64,000 nt of DNA from [Pseudopropionibacterium] massiliense (GCF_900607225.1 NZ_LR027842.1:1948030-2012029), one strand, 5' to 3'. Numbered from the stretch's first letter, positions 25,662 through 35,301 are shown. Notes: a model not told the origin generated them from the sequence alone. A program made the numbers and translations.

Positions 25662-26587
25662 TCGTCACCCTGACACCGAACCCGAGCATCGACCGCACCG
25701 TGCTTGTGGAGAACCTGCTGCCGGGCGAGGTGAACCGAGCCGCCAGCAGCCGCATCGACCCGGGAGGCAAGGGGGTGAACGTGGCCCACGCCCTGATCCG
25801 CAACGGCCACCCCGCCCGCGCCGTGCTGCCGCTCGGCGGTCCGGACGGCGAACTGCTGGCCCGCCTGCTGCAGAACGCGGGGGTTCCCTTCGACGCCGTC
25901 CCCATAGCGGGGACCACGCGGACGAACATAGCCATCGTCGACCCCACGGGGGTCACCACCAAGGTGAACGAACCCGGGCCCGCGCTGTCCCCCGACGAGG
26001 TGGAACGGCTCGGCGAAACCGCCGGTGGGGCAACCGGCCCCGTGGTTCTGTGCGGCAGCCTACCGCCGGGAACGGACGACTCGTTCCTCGCCAGGATGAT
26101 CGCCCGGCACCCCGGCAGGGTCGTCGTCGACACGTCGGGGGCCCCGCTGGCCGCCGCCGTTGCGGCCAGACCCTGGCTGATCAAACCCAACCGGGAGGAA
26201 CTCTCCGAGCTGACCAGCCGGGAACTCCCCACCCTGAGCGCCGTGGTCGACGCCGCCCGCGAACTGGTCGCGGGCGGGATCGGAGTGGTCGTGGTGAGCC
26301 TGGGCTCCGACGGCGCCCTGTGGGTGGACCCCGATGTCGTCCACCACGCCAAGGCCACCGTCACCGAGCCGCGTTCCACGGTGGGCGCCGGCGACTGCCT
26401 GCTGGCAGGGGTGCTCAGCTCCCTGACCACGGGGGGAGACCCGGCGACCGCGCTGAGCCGGGGAGTCGCGTGGGGGGCGGCCGCGGTTGCCCTGCCCGGC
26501 AGCGCCATGCCGGGCCCTGAGGAGATCGCAGCCGTGGCGGTCACGAGCACTCCCGAACCAGACCTGAACACCGTGCTCACCGGCTGA
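25658..26587 (+). CDS. fruK: PfkB-type sugar-phosphate kinase (1-phosphofructokinase-like)
   Basis: The 309-aa kinase opens MIVTLTPNPSIDRTV, has GGKGVNVA (sugar site) and ends with the PfkB signature GAGDCLLAG with the catalytic Asp. These are features of FruK/LacC. The ATG overlaps the deoR stop. In a fructose operon it would phosphorylate fructose-1-phosphate; in this polyol-type operon it could instead act on a 6-phosphate or tagatose-6-phosphate. The family is certain, the substrate less so. Confidence 0.85.
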   Translation: MIVTLTPNPSIDRTVLVENLLPGEVNRAASSRIDPGGKGVNVAHALIRNGHPARAVLPLGGPDGELLARLLQNAGVPFDAVPIAGTTRTNIAIVDPTGVTTKVNEPGPALSPDEVERLGETAGGATGPVVLCGSLPPGTDDSFLARMIARHPGRVVVDTSGAPLAAAVAARPWLIKPNREELSELTSRELPTLSAVVDAARELVAGGIGVVVVSLGSDGALWVDPDVVHHAKATVTEPRSTVGAGDCLLAGVLSSLTTGGDPATALSRGVAWGAAAVALPGSAMPGPEEIAAVAVTSTPEPDLNTVLTG

Positions 26588-26622
26588 GTACGGACAACCC
26601 GAACACAGACAAGGAAAAACCC

Positions 26623-26895
26623 ATGACCACCCGTACCGCAATCATCGCCTCCTCCGTCGGACTTCACGCCCGCCCGGCGAGCCTGTTCGTCCAGAAGGTC
26701 ACCCGCTCCGGGTTGCCCGTGACCATCGCCCGCCCCGGCGGGAAACCCGTCAACGCGGCATCGATGCTGGCGGTGATGGCCCTGGGCGTCAAGTGCGGGG
26801 AGGAGGTCGAGCTCTCCTGCGACGCGGAGAACGGCGACGCCTTCCTCGACGAGCTCGTGGCCTTCCTCGCCGTGGATCACGACGCGAAGGGATGA
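26623..26895 (+). CDS. ptsH: Phosphocarrier protein HPr
   Basis: This 90-aa PTS phosphocarrier has the phosphorylated His15 in SSVGLHARPAS and the conserved NAASMLAVMALGVKCGEEV segment with Ser47 at the regulatory serine position. It receives phosphate from EI, encoded next door with overlapping codons, and passes it to EIIA. Confidence 0.95.
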   Translation: MTTRTAIIASSVGLHARPASLFVQKVTRSGLPVTIARPGGKPVNAASMLAVMALGVKCGEEVELSCDAENGDAFLDELVAFLAVDHDAKG

Positions 26896-28580
26896 CCAGT
26901 ACCATGCGCACCCTGACCGGAATCGGGGTCTCCCCCGGCAACGCCATCGGCCCGGTAGTCATCGTCCGGCCACCCCAGCCCCTGCCCGCGACCGAACCCT
27001 GCTCGGCGGATCCGCAACAGGACCTGACAAGGGTTGCGGATAGCCTGTCCGTCGTCGCGGATGATCTCGACGCCAAGGCGGCGAAGCTGGAGGGGGACGC
27101 CGCGGAAATGGTTGCCGCCGCCGCCATGATCGCCCGTGACCCGGGGCTGATCGATGCCGTCGAGCAGAACCTCGACGGACGCACCGGCCCCGCTCATGCG
27201 CTGCAGGCCGCGGTCGCCAGCTATGCGGAGCAGTTCGAGGCCATCGGCGGGTATTTCGCCGAGCGGGTCGCTGATCTGCGTGACGTCGGGCTCCGGGCGG
27301 AGGCGGTTCTCCTGGGCCGCCCGGTTCCGGAGGTTCCCGAGCTCACGGAACCGAGCATCGTGGTGGCCGAGGACCTGGCTCCCGCGGAAACCGCCATGCT
27401 TTCCCCGGAACTGGTGCTGGGCATCATCATTTCTGAGGGAGGCAGGACGAGTCACACCGCGATCCTCGCGGCGCAGCGTGGCCTGCCCGCTGCCGTCCAA
27501 GTGGCCGGGGCGCTCGAGATCCCCGATGGAACCACCGTGGCCCTCGACGGCGAGTCCGGGGCCGTGGTGCTGGATCCCGACGAGACCGTGAAGACGAGGC
27601 TGCGGGCCCGGAGCGAACGCCTGGCGCAGCTCAATGAGCTGACCTCGCCGGGCAGCACCTCCGACGGGCACCCGGTGGCGCTGCTGGCCAACATAGGGGA
27701 CGTCAACGACGCCCGGGCCGCCGCGCTCACGGCCGCCGAAGGGGTTGGTCTGTTCCGCACCGAGTTCGTGTTCCTGGACGCCCAGGACGCGCCCGGTGTG
27801 GCGGAGCAGGCGGACCTGTACGAGGCGGTACTGGCGCCTTTCGGGACCCGGCCCGTCACGGTGCGCACCCTCGATGCCGGGGCCGACAAACCACTTGCGT
27901 TCGCGGATCTGGGGCCGGAGCCCAACCCCGCGTTGGGCCGCCGGGGCTACCGTCTGATGGAGGAACGCCCCGATCTTTTGAGGGACCAGCTCGCCGCTCT
28001 GGCGGAGGCGCGGCGCCGCACCGGTGCGAGCGTGAAAGTGATGGCCCCCATGATCGCCACGGCGGATCAGGCACGGGCCTTCGTGGAGGCCGCCCACGAA
28101 GCGGGGCTGCCCGTGGCGGGCATCATGATCGAGGTGCCGTCCGCCGCGCTGCGTTCCCGTCACCTCCTTGCTGGCTGTGATTTCGCGAGCATCGGCACCA
28201 ATGACCTGGCGCAGTACGCCATGGCCGCTGACCGGATGGTCGGGGAACTCGCGGATCTCCTGGACCCGTTCCAGCCCGCGGTGATCGACCTGGTGGCGGC
28301 GGCCTGCGAGGGTGGCCGGATCAATGAGCGGCCCGTGGGGGTCTGCGGCGAGTCGGCGGGTGACCCGCTGATGGCCCTGGTGCTGACCGGCCTGGGGGTC
28401 TCCTCGCTCTCCATGTCACCCGGCCGGATGCCCCTGGTCCGGTTCGCCCTCGGCCTGCACGAACTGGCCACCTGCCGCGCCATGGCGGAGGCCGCCAGGG
28501 ACTGCGTGGACGCCACCGGGGCCCGGGCTGCCGTCGCCGCTCTGACCCACCCGGAGCTGCGCGAGCTTCTCGGCCTCTGA
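26892..28580 (+). CDS. ptsI: PTS enzyme I (phosphoenolpyruvate-protein phosphotransferase)
   Basis: The 562-aa enzyme takes phosphate from phosphoenolpyruvate and phosphorylates HPr. It has the GVSPGNAIGP opening, the active His188 in GGRTSHTAIL, the PEP-binding GLFRTEFVFLD and GADKPL, and the C-terminal SIGTNDLAQY and VGVCGESAGDP motifs. The ATG at 26892 overlaps the HPr stop; the ATG at 26904 is an alternative. It closes the seven-gene operon and is followed by a strong hairpin. Confidence 0.96.
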   Translation: MTSTMRTLTGIGVSPGNAIGPVVIVRPPQPLPATEPCSADPQQDLTRVADSLSVVADDLDAKAAKLEGDAAEMVAAAAMIARDPGLIDAVEQNLDGRTGPAHALQAAVASYAEQFEAIGGYFAERVADLRDVGLRAEAVLLGRPVPEVPELTEPSIVVAEDLAPAETAMLSPELVLGIIISEGGRTSHTAILAAQRGLPAAVQVAGALEIPDGTTVALDGESGAVVLDPDETVKTRLRARSERLAQLNELTSPGSTSDGHPVALLANIGDVNDARAAALTAAEGVGLFRTEFVFLDAQDAPGVAEQADLYEAVLAPFGTRPVTVRTLDAGADKPLAFADLGPEPNPALGRRGYRLMEERPDLLRDQLAALAEARRRTGASVKVMAPMIATADQARAFVEAAHEAGLPVAGIMIEVPSAALRSRHLLAGCDFASIGTNDLAQYAMAADRMVGELADLLDPFQPAVIDLVAAACEGGRINERPVGVCGESAGDPLMALVLTGLGVSSLSMSPGRMPLVRFALGLHELATCRAMAEAARDCVDATGARAAVAALTHPELRELLGL

Positions 28581-28588
28581 GCACATGG

Positions 28589-28627
28589 AATGGTGTTGTA
28601 CTCGCGCAACGCGCGCACAACACCATT
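28589..28627. terminator. Bidirectional terminator hairpin
   Basis: AATGGTGTTGT and ACAACACCATT form a perfect 11-bp stem around a 17-base loop, between the convergent ptsI and symporter genes. There is no long T tract on either side, but position and symmetry suggest it serves both. Confidence 0.75.
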
Positions 28628-28633
28628 CACCAT

Positions 28634-29995
28634 TCAGGCATTCACACCATCGAAGGCGGGGTCGGCATCGAAAACCGTTTGATCCAGAATGCCCTCGCGC
28701 CTGGCGACCACCGTGGGAACCAGTGCCTGCCCGGTCACGTTCAATGCGGTACGCCCCATGTCAACGATGGGTTCAACCGCGAGCAGCAGGCCGACTCCTG
28801 CGAGCGGCAACCCCAGCGTCGAAAGAGTGAGGGTCAACATAACGGTGGCTCCGGTCGTCCCCGCGGTGGCGGCGGATCCCAGCACCGAGACGGCGATGAT
28901 GAGCAGGTAGTGACTCCAGCTCAGTTCCCTTCCGTAGAACTGGGCCACGAAGATGGCTGCCAGCGCAGGATAGACGGCGGCACAACCGTCCATCTTGGTG
29001 GTCGCTCCCAGCGGCACGGCGAAGGCCGCGTAGCTGCGGGGTACGCCCAGATTGCGTTCCGTCACCTGTTCGGTGACAGGCATCACGCCCATCGACGAGC
29101 GGGTGACGAAACCGAGGGTGATGACCGGCCAAATATTGCGATAGAACTGCACCACTGGCACGCCGCTGAGCTTCAGCACCACGGGGTAGACCAGGACCCA
29201 GACGAGGACCAGTCCCGCGTAGAGGGCGATGATGAAAACTCCCAGCGACGCCATCGAACTCCAGCCGTAGGACGCAATGGCCTTGCCGATCAGGGCCGCC
29301 GTTCCGATCGGCGCCAGCCGAATGACCCACCACAGCACCTTCTGCACCACTGCGAGAGTGGACTCGGCGAAGTTCACGAAACCGTTCGCAGCATCCCCGA
29401 CCTTGAGCGCAGCGATCCCGAGGACGATGGAGAGCACCAGGATCTGGAGCACGTTGAAGCCGGGAGTGGCGTTCATCACGCCATCCTTGGCGCCGAGGTC
29501 GATCTCGAGGCCAAGGAAATTGTCGGGAATCAATCCCATGAGGAGAGCCGTCCAGGAACCGACCCGGTCCGGCTCAGAGGCCGTGGTATTGACACCGGCC
29601 GTGAGCCAGGGACGAGAGATCACCCCGACCAGGATGCCGACCACCACGGAAGCGAACGCCGTCACAGCGAACCCGATCAGGGTACCGACCGCCAGCCGGG
29701 CAGCGTTGGCGACCTCCCGAAGTCGTGCGATGGAGGATATGACGGCCGTGAATACCAGCGGTGTCACCAGCAGTTTCAACAACACGACGTAGGCGTTCCC
29801 GATCTGGGTCAAGGTGATGGTGAGCCAGTTCGGCCCCGCTTCATCAGGGCCAATGACCATGGCAATGCCACCGAACACCACACCGGCCACGAAACCGAGA
29901 ACGATCTGAACGCTGAAACGTGACAACGGGCCCTGTCGCTTTGGCGGAACCGAGGCATCGGTATCGGGCAGGGCTTCAGATACTACTTCTGACAA
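28634..29995 (-). CDS. Dicarboxylate/amino acid:cation symporter (DctA/GltP family)
   Basis: The 453-aa membrane protein belongs to the DAACS family: VLLKLLVTPLVFTAVISSI in TM2, the serine-rich TRSSMGVMPVT re-entrant hairpin, PLGATTKMDGCAAVYPALAAIFVAQ, and AVEPIVDMGRTALNVTGQAL near the end with the substrate- and sodium-binding Asp/Asn. It imports C4-dicarboxylates or Glu/Asp with cations. A TTG start has AGGAGTG four bases upstream. It is transcribed alone. Confidence 0.92.
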   Translation of the reverse strand: MSEVVSEALPDTDASVPPKRQGPLSRFSVQIVLGFVAGVVFGGIAMVIGPDEAGPNWLTITLTQIGNAYVVLLKLLVTPLVFTAVISSIARLREVANAARLAVGTLIGFAVTAFASVVVGILVGVISRPWLTAGVNTTASEPDRVGSWTALLMGLIPDNFLGLEIDLGAKDGVMNATPGFNVLQILVLSIVLGIAALKVGDAANGFVNFAESTLAVVQKVLWWVIRLAPIGTAALIGKAIASYGWSSMASLGVFIIALYAGLVLVWVLVYPVVLKLSGVPVVQFYRNIWPVITLGFVTRSSMGVMPVTEQVTERNLGVPRSYAAFAVPLGATTKMDGCAAVYPALAAIFVAQFYGRELSWSHYLLIIAVSVLGSAATAGTTGATVMLTLTLSTLGLPLAGVGLLLAVEPIVDMGRTALNVTGQALVPTVVARREGILDQTVFDADPAFDGVNA

Positions 29996-30218
29996 GAATC
30001 ACTCCTGATGGGAAATCTAGAGATCCGGCACACGAGATCGCTGGACCACGATGAAACCGGGGACAAGGTTTACTGGAGTCGCAGGACTCAACAGTTGCAG
30101 CTCGCCTGCAGACGCAGATCGACCCACGCACGGGTGGTCAGCGGCAGGAACATGCTCGAAAGACTGCCACACAGCACCTTGGAAACCAAAACAGACCCAC
30201 ACCAAGAGCCTGTTCCGG

Positions 30219-30247
30219 GCCTTGTCTACAACTGTCGGAGACAAGGC
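30219..30247 (-). terminator. Hairpin downstream of ribY
   Basis: GCCTTGTCT and AGACAAGGC form a 9-bp perfect stem eight bases past the ribY stop. A moderately T-rich stretch follows on the minus strand. It is likely the terminator of the ribX-ribY transcript. The rest of 29996-30254 shows no other recognisable element. Confidence 0.6.
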
Positions 30248-30254
30248 GGAGGCT

Positions 30255-31250
30255 TCACCCCACTTCCAGCACCATGCCATCGGGGACCGAGTCGATGATT
30301 CCCACCCGGCTCAGGAACTCACCCATACGAATGAAGTCATCCCGTTCGACCGCCACCAAAGCCTTCCCGTCAGGTCCGATCCAGAATTTGCTGGTGGCTT
30401 CAAGGACTGCTTCCGCCTGTTTCCGCTGGGCTTCCTCCGCGAGGGCGGGGACCTGCGCCTCGGTGGCCCTGATGGCCAGTTCCGGGTTGCTCAGTATCCG
30501 GTTCTCCGCCTCGAGGACAGCCCCCGTGATCAATCCGAGCTGCTCAACGGGAAGGACGCCCTCCCGAGTGATCAGCCCGGGACCGACCAGGTTCGGTTTC
30601 TCCTTGTCGACCACGTCGAGCTGGTTGTAGGGGAACCCCGCGGCCTTCAACTGAATGGCCTCATTGTTGCTGAACCCCACGACGGCATCCGTCTTGCCGG
30701 TGGTAAGGGCTGCTACCTGTGTCCACCCGATCTCGGTGATGCCCACCTTGTCCTCGCTGAGACCTGCACGGTCCAGCGCGACGAGGGTTGTGTACCAACC
30801 TGCTCCGTACCGCCCCTGCACCCCCAGGGTTTTCCCGGCGAGACCGGAAAGATCCGTGATGTCACCGGAGCCGAGGATCACCCCCGGGTACTGCCGGTAG
30901 CAGGTGGCAAAGGTACGCAGCTCAGGCATTCCCCCTGCGGCCGAGACCACGGCCTCGTCGCTGGATGCGAACACCACCTGTTCCTCTCCCGCCGCCAGTG
31001 CGGTGAACAGGCCCTCCTGGGTTCCGTGGTGCCTGAGAGTCAGGCTGATTCCGGCGTCCTTGAAGAGTCCCTCGGATTCGGCTACGTAGAAGGGGCTGAA
31101 CTGGATGTTCGGAATGTAGGTGAGCCCCACGGTGATGGTCGTCCCGTTCGTGGTGGTGTTCTGTTGCCCCGCCTGCCCGCCACAGGCGGCCAGGGTCGTC
31201 CCGCCGAGGGCGGCGATACCGAGGAGGAAAGAGCGACGGTTCGGTTTCAT
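30255..31250 (-). CDS. ribY: Riboflavin ABC transporter substrate-binding lipoprotein (RibY-like)
   Basis: The 331-aa protein has a twin-Arg-like start (KPNRRSFLLGIAALG), a lipobox ending LAAC at residue 22, and an NMT1/THI5-type periplasmic-binding fold (GLTYIPNIQFSPFYVAESEGLF; ALAAGEEQVVF; LAGKTLGVQGRYGAG). Such proteins bind pyrimidine, thiamine precursors or riboflavin. The FMN riboswitch upstream of its partner permease points to riboflavin. Its start overlaps the permease stop. Confidence 0.85.
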   Translation of the reverse strand: MKPNRRSFLLGIAALGGTTLAACGGQAGQQNTTTNGTTITVGLTYIPNIQFSPFYVAESEGLFKDAGISLTLRHHGTQEGLFTALAAGEEQVVFASSDEAVVSAAGGMPELRTFATCYRQYPGVILGSGDITDLSGLAGKTLGVQGRYGAGWYTTLVALDRAGLSEDKVGITEIGWTQVAALTTGKTDAVVGFSNNEAIQLKAAGFPYNQLDVVDKEKPNLVGPGLITREGVLPVEQLGLITGAVLEAENRILSNPELAIRATEAQVPALAEEAQRKQAEAVLEATSKFWIGPDGKALVAVERDDFIRMGEFLSRVGIIDSVPDGMVLEVG

Positions 31251-32086
31251 GGGTGTTCTCCTTGCAGGTTTCGGTTGGCGACGCGCTCGACGAGACCCAT
31301 CAGGGACACGAGAACGGCTGCGATGATCGCCAGTAGGGCCAGGACAGTGAAAACCCCGACGGTGTCCACCGCCTGCTGGGACTGGGTGAGCAGGACTCCG
31401 AGCCCCTGTCCACCCATGACGAACTCACCGACGATCGCGCCGGTCATGGACAGCACCACTCCCCCGCGCACCCCGGCCAGGACGGCAGGAGCGGCCATCG
31501 GAGCCTCGACGTGGACGAGGCGCCGCCAAGCTCCCGCCCCGTCGAGCCAAGCGGTCTCGATCACGCGCATGTCCAGGCCACGCAATCCCACGACGGTGGT
31601 GGTGACCATGGGGAAGAACGCGATCACCGAGCAGAGGACTGCGACGGGAATGGTTCCGTACCCGATCCACAGCACCAGCAGCGGTGCGACGGCCACGAGC
31701 GGAACCGTCTGGGAAAAGGCTATGAAGGGTTCGGCGACGGCCGCGAGCAGCCGTGAGTGGGCGATCGTGAATCCCAGCGGCAGGGCGACGGCAATGGACA
31801 GGGCGGATCCGAGAAGCGCCGCCACCAGGGTTGGTTCGACGTAGCGCCATGCGATTCCGGAACCCACCCAGCGGGCGGCACGAGAGACCACGGCCACCGG
31901 GTCCGGGAGCAATACCGCAGGGGTGACCCGGGTGAGCAGCCACCAGGTGAGCAGCGCCACCAGCACGGCCACGAGGGGGGGCAGGACACGCGCTACGAGT
32001 GAAACCGGCCGGGTGCGGGCGGGATAGGCGGACCACAGCCCGGCCCGGGCGACGAGCCGGCCACGTCGCGTTTGCTGCTCGGTCAA
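31247..32086 (-). CDS. ribX: Riboflavin ABC transporter permease (RibX-like)
   Basis: The 279-aa BPD-type permease has about six membrane helices and an EAA-type coupling loop (ETAWLDGAGAWRRLVHVEAPMAAPAVLAGVR). A TTG start has GAGG six bases upstream. It is the first gene after the FMN riboswitch. No ATPase gene accompanies this pair, so ATP hydrolysis would have to come from a protein encoded elsewhere. Confidence 0.85.
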   Translation of the reverse strand: MTEQQTRRGRLVARAGLWSAYPARTRPVSLVARVLPPLVAVLVALLTWWLLTRVTPAVLLPDPVAVVSRAARWVGSGIAWRYVEPTLVAALLGSALSIAVALPLGFTIAHSRLLAAVAEPFIAFSQTVPLVAVAPLLVLWIGYGTIPVAVLCSVIAFFPMVTTTVVGLRGLDMRVIETAWLDGAGAWRRLVHVEAPMAAPAVLAGVRGGVVLSMTGAIVGEFVMGGQGLGVLLTQSQQAVDTVGVFTVLALLAIIAAVLVSLMGLVERVANRNLQGEHP

Positions 32087-32159
32087 GAAAACCTCGGTCC
32101 TTTCTCGGCCCGGGGTGCACGCACAGCGCCCACATCCCTGCCGGTGTGGACCGTCGACG

Positions 32160-32290
32160 CGCTCCTCCCATCCAGACTTTCACTGTCGGTCCCGGAGTTT
32201 CACCGGATCAACCTGTTGGCCCGTTCAAACTGGGCCGCGAGGGTCGCGGACTGTCACCGCCGGTTCGGACTTTCACCGACCCCGGATGCG
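32160..32290 (-). promoter_or_regulatory. FMN riboswitch (RFN element)
   Basis: On the minus strand this leader carries the conserved RFN core: GGTCGGTGAAAGTCCGAACC, GGTGACAGTCCGCGACC, then CCGGTGAAACTCCGGGACCGAC and AGTGAAAGTCTGGATGGGAG. It lies ~75 bp upstream of ribX and should switch off riboflavin uptake at high FMN. The ends are approximate. Confidence 0.95.
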
Positions 32291-32329
32291 TCGGCAACAC
32301 CCTATCCCATCCCGGACAGGGCCGCGAGC

Positions 32330-35251
32330 TCACTCCTCGGGCATCTCGTCCCAGAACACCCGGTTGACCACCCTGGACGCGCGTCGCATGACCCGGATCG
32401 TGTCGTCGACGAGCCTGGAGCGCTGGCCCGGGCCGTATCCAGACAGTTCGGCGACGGCCGACTGCTCCCGGTAGTCGACGGGCAGGGCATCACCGGGCCG
32501 GCCACGCACCAACATGATGGCGTTGCGCACCCGGCTGACGTGCAACCATCCCTGTCTCAGGTCGGTGGCCTGTTCGGCGGTCAGCAACTCGAGTCCCTCC
32601 GCCGCGTCAATGGCCTGGAGAGTGGAGGACGTGCGCAACGCGGGCCGGGCCCCGGCATGTTGAAGCTGGAGCAGTTGCACGGCCCACTCCACATCCGACA
32701 GACCACCGGAACCAAGCTTGAGGTGACGTTCCTTACCCATACCGCTGGGAATGCGTTCAGTCTCCATCCGCGACTTCAATCGACGGATCTCCGCCACCTG
32801 CGCGGCGCTGAGACCCCCGTCCGGGTACCGCAGCCCTCCCAGCCCCCCGAGCACGGCGGAGGCCAGTTCCTGCTCCCCCGCCGCGGGACGGGCCCGCAAC
32901 AGGGCCTGCGCCTCCCAAACGGAGGACCACTTCGCGTAATAGGCGAGGTAGGAGGACACGGTTCGCACGAGTGGTCCGCCCTTCCCCTCGGGACGCAGAC
33001 CGGTGTCCACCACCATTGCCGGATCGGGCCCGGGTTTCTCAACGAGATCGCACGCCAAACGAACGAGCCGAATCGCCGCTGCCTGTTCCTCGACCCCGGT
33101 TCCGTCAGGGATGACGAACATCGCGTCGACGTCAGACGCGTAGCCGAGTTCACAGCCGCTCCAGCGTCCCAGCCCGATCACCCCGACAGGAGGCGCATCC
33201 ACCTCCCGGCGGGCGAGTTCGAGTGCCGCGTCCAAGGTGGCTCCCGCGAGGTCGCTGAGCGCCAGTCCCACCGTGGTGACGTCCGCGGCTCCCAGGACGT
33301 CGGCCAGGGCTATGCGGCACAACTCGGACCGACGCAGTGCCCGGACCGAGGCCACCGCGGCGGCTTTGTCAGAGGAACGCCCGATGTCCCGGCTCATGGA
33401 CCTGGAGAGCAACTCTCGTGGTCGAAGCTCCAGGTTCTCGCTGCGGGCGAGCATCTGCACCATCTCGGGAGCCCGCATCAGCAGGTTGACCACGTATCGA
33501 CTGGAGGATGCGATGTGAGCAAGCCGCTGCGCCATCCACCCTTCGTCACGCAACGCCCGCAGATACCAGGAGCTGGTGCCCAGCGCCTCGGAGAGCTGCC
33601 TGAAGGCGAGCAGGCCGTAGTCGGGGTTCGGACCCTCGGCGAACCAGCCCAGCATGGCGGGCATGAGTTGTCGCTGGATCTCGACCGCCCTGGTCGAGCC
33701 GTTCGTCAGGGCCTGGATGTGTCCCAGAGCCGCGCGGGCATCCTCGAATCCGAGCACCCGCAGGCGTTCCTGGGCAGCATCCGTGGAAAGCCGCAGCTCT
33801 GCTGTGGGGATGGCGGACACGGCATCGAGCAGGGGGGAGAAGAAGATGCGTTGTTGCAGTTTCTCCACCGCACGGGTGCTTCCGCGCCACATGTCCCTGA
33901 CCTCGTCGGGAGTTCTACCGGTGGTGCGGGCCAGATGGGTCCACCCCGGTTCATCGTCCGGCACCAGGTGGGTGCGACGCAGCCTGCGGAGCTGAACCCT
34001 GTGTTCCAGGACCCGCTGGAACCGGTAAGCCGTGGCCATGTCGGCGCCGTCCTCACGTCCTATGTAGCCGAAGGCGACCAGGGCGCGCAGCGCCTCGAAG
34101 GTGCCGCGCGCGCGCACCCGTTCGTCACCCCGGCCGTGGACGAGCTGCAGGAGTTGCACGGTGAACTCGGTGTCCCGCAGCCCCCCGACACCGAGTTTGA
34201 TTTCCCGGTCGGCCTCCTTGGTGGGGATCAGGGAGATGACCCGGTTCCTCATGGCGCGCACGTCCGGCAGGAATCCCGGACGCTGCGCCGCCTCCCACAC
34301 CAGAGGAGACACCATGTCACAAAAAGCCTGTCCCAGCTCCCGGTCCCCCGCAGCGGGGCGCGCCTTCAGGAGGGCCTGAAACTCCCAGTTCTTCGCCCAC
34401 TTGCCGTAGTAGGCGGCACAGGAAGCGAGGCTGCGCACCAAAGGACCGGCGTTGCCCTCGGGACGCAGGGCGGCGTCGACCGGCCAGATGGTGCCCTCCG
34501 ATGTGTGTGCCGAACAGATCCGGGCCATGGCTGCGCACACTTTCGTCCCCAGCCGCATGGCCTCGTCGTGGTCACCACCGTCAACGGGCTCGGCGATGTG
34601 GATCACATCGACATCTGAGATGTAGTTGAGTTCCTCGGCCCCGGCCTTTCCCATCGCGACCACCGCTATCCGCACCGAGGAGGATCCGGGCACCTCGGCT
34701 CGCGCACGTTCGAGAGCGCATTCAAGAACCGCATCCGCGACGTGGCTCAGTTCGGCTGCGATGTCATCGACAAGAAACAGAGGATCCTCGCTGGCCAGGT
34801 CCCTGGCCGCGATCTGCACCAGGGCGGCATGATTCGCCCGCCGGAGCAGATCCGCGTCGACCTGACCGGATTCATCCACGGCCCGCGACCGGATGTACTC
34901 CTTCCAGCCCTCTCTCCGTGGCCCGGGAGCGGTTTCGAGCGCTTCGAGCTCTCCGGGATTCCTCACCAGGAAGCGCGCAAGCACGGAAGAACCTCCGAGC
35001 ACGAGCAGCGCCCGCTCCAGCCATTCCGGGGCGACTGCGATTCGTGCGAGCAGGGCGGGCTCCCGCTCACCGATGCCCACCATGCATTCCAGGGCCTGAT
35101 CCCTGTCGGCGGCGCGACTGAACGCGTGCAAGGGCACCGGGGGTTCGGAGTCCAGCCGCTCACGCCAGTCCTGCCACGTCCTCGCGGCATTCCCGGGATG
35201 TTCGAAACCACGTCTCGCGAACTCACCCACCGTGGTGCTGACCCTGTTCAC
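32330..35251 (-). CDS. glnE: Bifunctional glutamine synthetase adenylyltransferase/deadenylase
   Basis: The 973-aa enzyme adds AMP to, and removes it from, glutamine synthetase. It has two nucleotidyltransferase domains with the signature GxGxxGxxELxxxSDxD: VAMGKAGAEELNYISDVDV (residues ~207-225) and IGLGRWSGCELGYASDVDA in the second half, each followed by a GlnD-type helical domain. The expected target is Tyr402 of GlnA1. TAGGGT lies four bases before the ATG, suggesting a leaderless or near-leaderless message. Confidence 0.96.
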   Translation of the reverse strand: MNRVSTTVGEFARRGFEHPGNAARTWQDWRERLDSEPPVPLHAFSRAADRDQALECMVGIGEREPALLARIAVAPEWLERALLVLGGSSVLARFLVRNPGELEALETAPGPRREGWKEYIRSRAVDESGQVDADLLRRANHAALVQIAARDLASEDPLFLVDDIAAELSHVADAVLECALERARAEVPGSSSVRIAVVAMGKAGAEELNYISDVDVIHIAEPVDGGDHDEAMRLGTKVCAAMARICSAHTSEGTIWPVDAALRPEGNAGPLVRSLASCAAYYGKWAKNWEFQALLKARPAAGDRELGQAFCDMVSPLVWEAAQRPGFLPDVRAMRNRVISLIPTKEADREIKLGVGGLRDTEFTVQLLQLVHGRGDERVRARGTFEALRALVAFGYIGREDGADMATAYRFQRVLEHRVQLRRLRRTHLVPDDEPGWTHLARTTGRTPDEVRDMWRGSTRAVEKLQQRIFFSPLLDAVSAIPTAELRLSTDAAQERLRVLGFEDARAALGHIQALTNGSTRAVEIQRQLMPAMLGWFAEGPNPDYGLLAFRQLSEALGTSSWYLRALRDEGWMAQRLAHIASSSRYVVNLLMRAPEMVQMLARSENLELRPRELLSRSMSRDIGRSSDKAAAVASVRALRRSELCRIALADVLGAADVTTVGLALSDLAGATLDAALELARREVDAPPVGVIGLGRWSGCELGYASDVDAMFVIPDGTGVEEQAAAIRLVRLACDLVEKPGPDPAMVVDTGLRPEGKGGPLVRTVSSYLAYYAKWSSVWEAQALLRARPAAGEQELASAVLGGLGGLRYPDGGLSAAQVAEIRRLKSRMETERIPSGMGKERHLKLGSGGLSDVEWAVQLLQLQHAGARPALRTSSTLQAIDAAEGLELLTAEQATDLRQGWLHVSRVRNAIMLVRGRPGDALPVDYREQSAVAELSGYGPGQRSRLVDDTIRVMRRASRVVNRVFWDEMPEE

Positions 35252-35301
35252 ATGTCCACCCTAACGACCCGCACCCCCCAGGCCCCGTCTAGGATTGCCG
35301 C

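Noticed and set aside
32072-34618. An 848-codon plus-strand frame across the riboswitch and glnE
   Set aside because: It runs through the FMN riboswitch and opposite GlnE nucleotidyltransferase motifs; no domain is visible.
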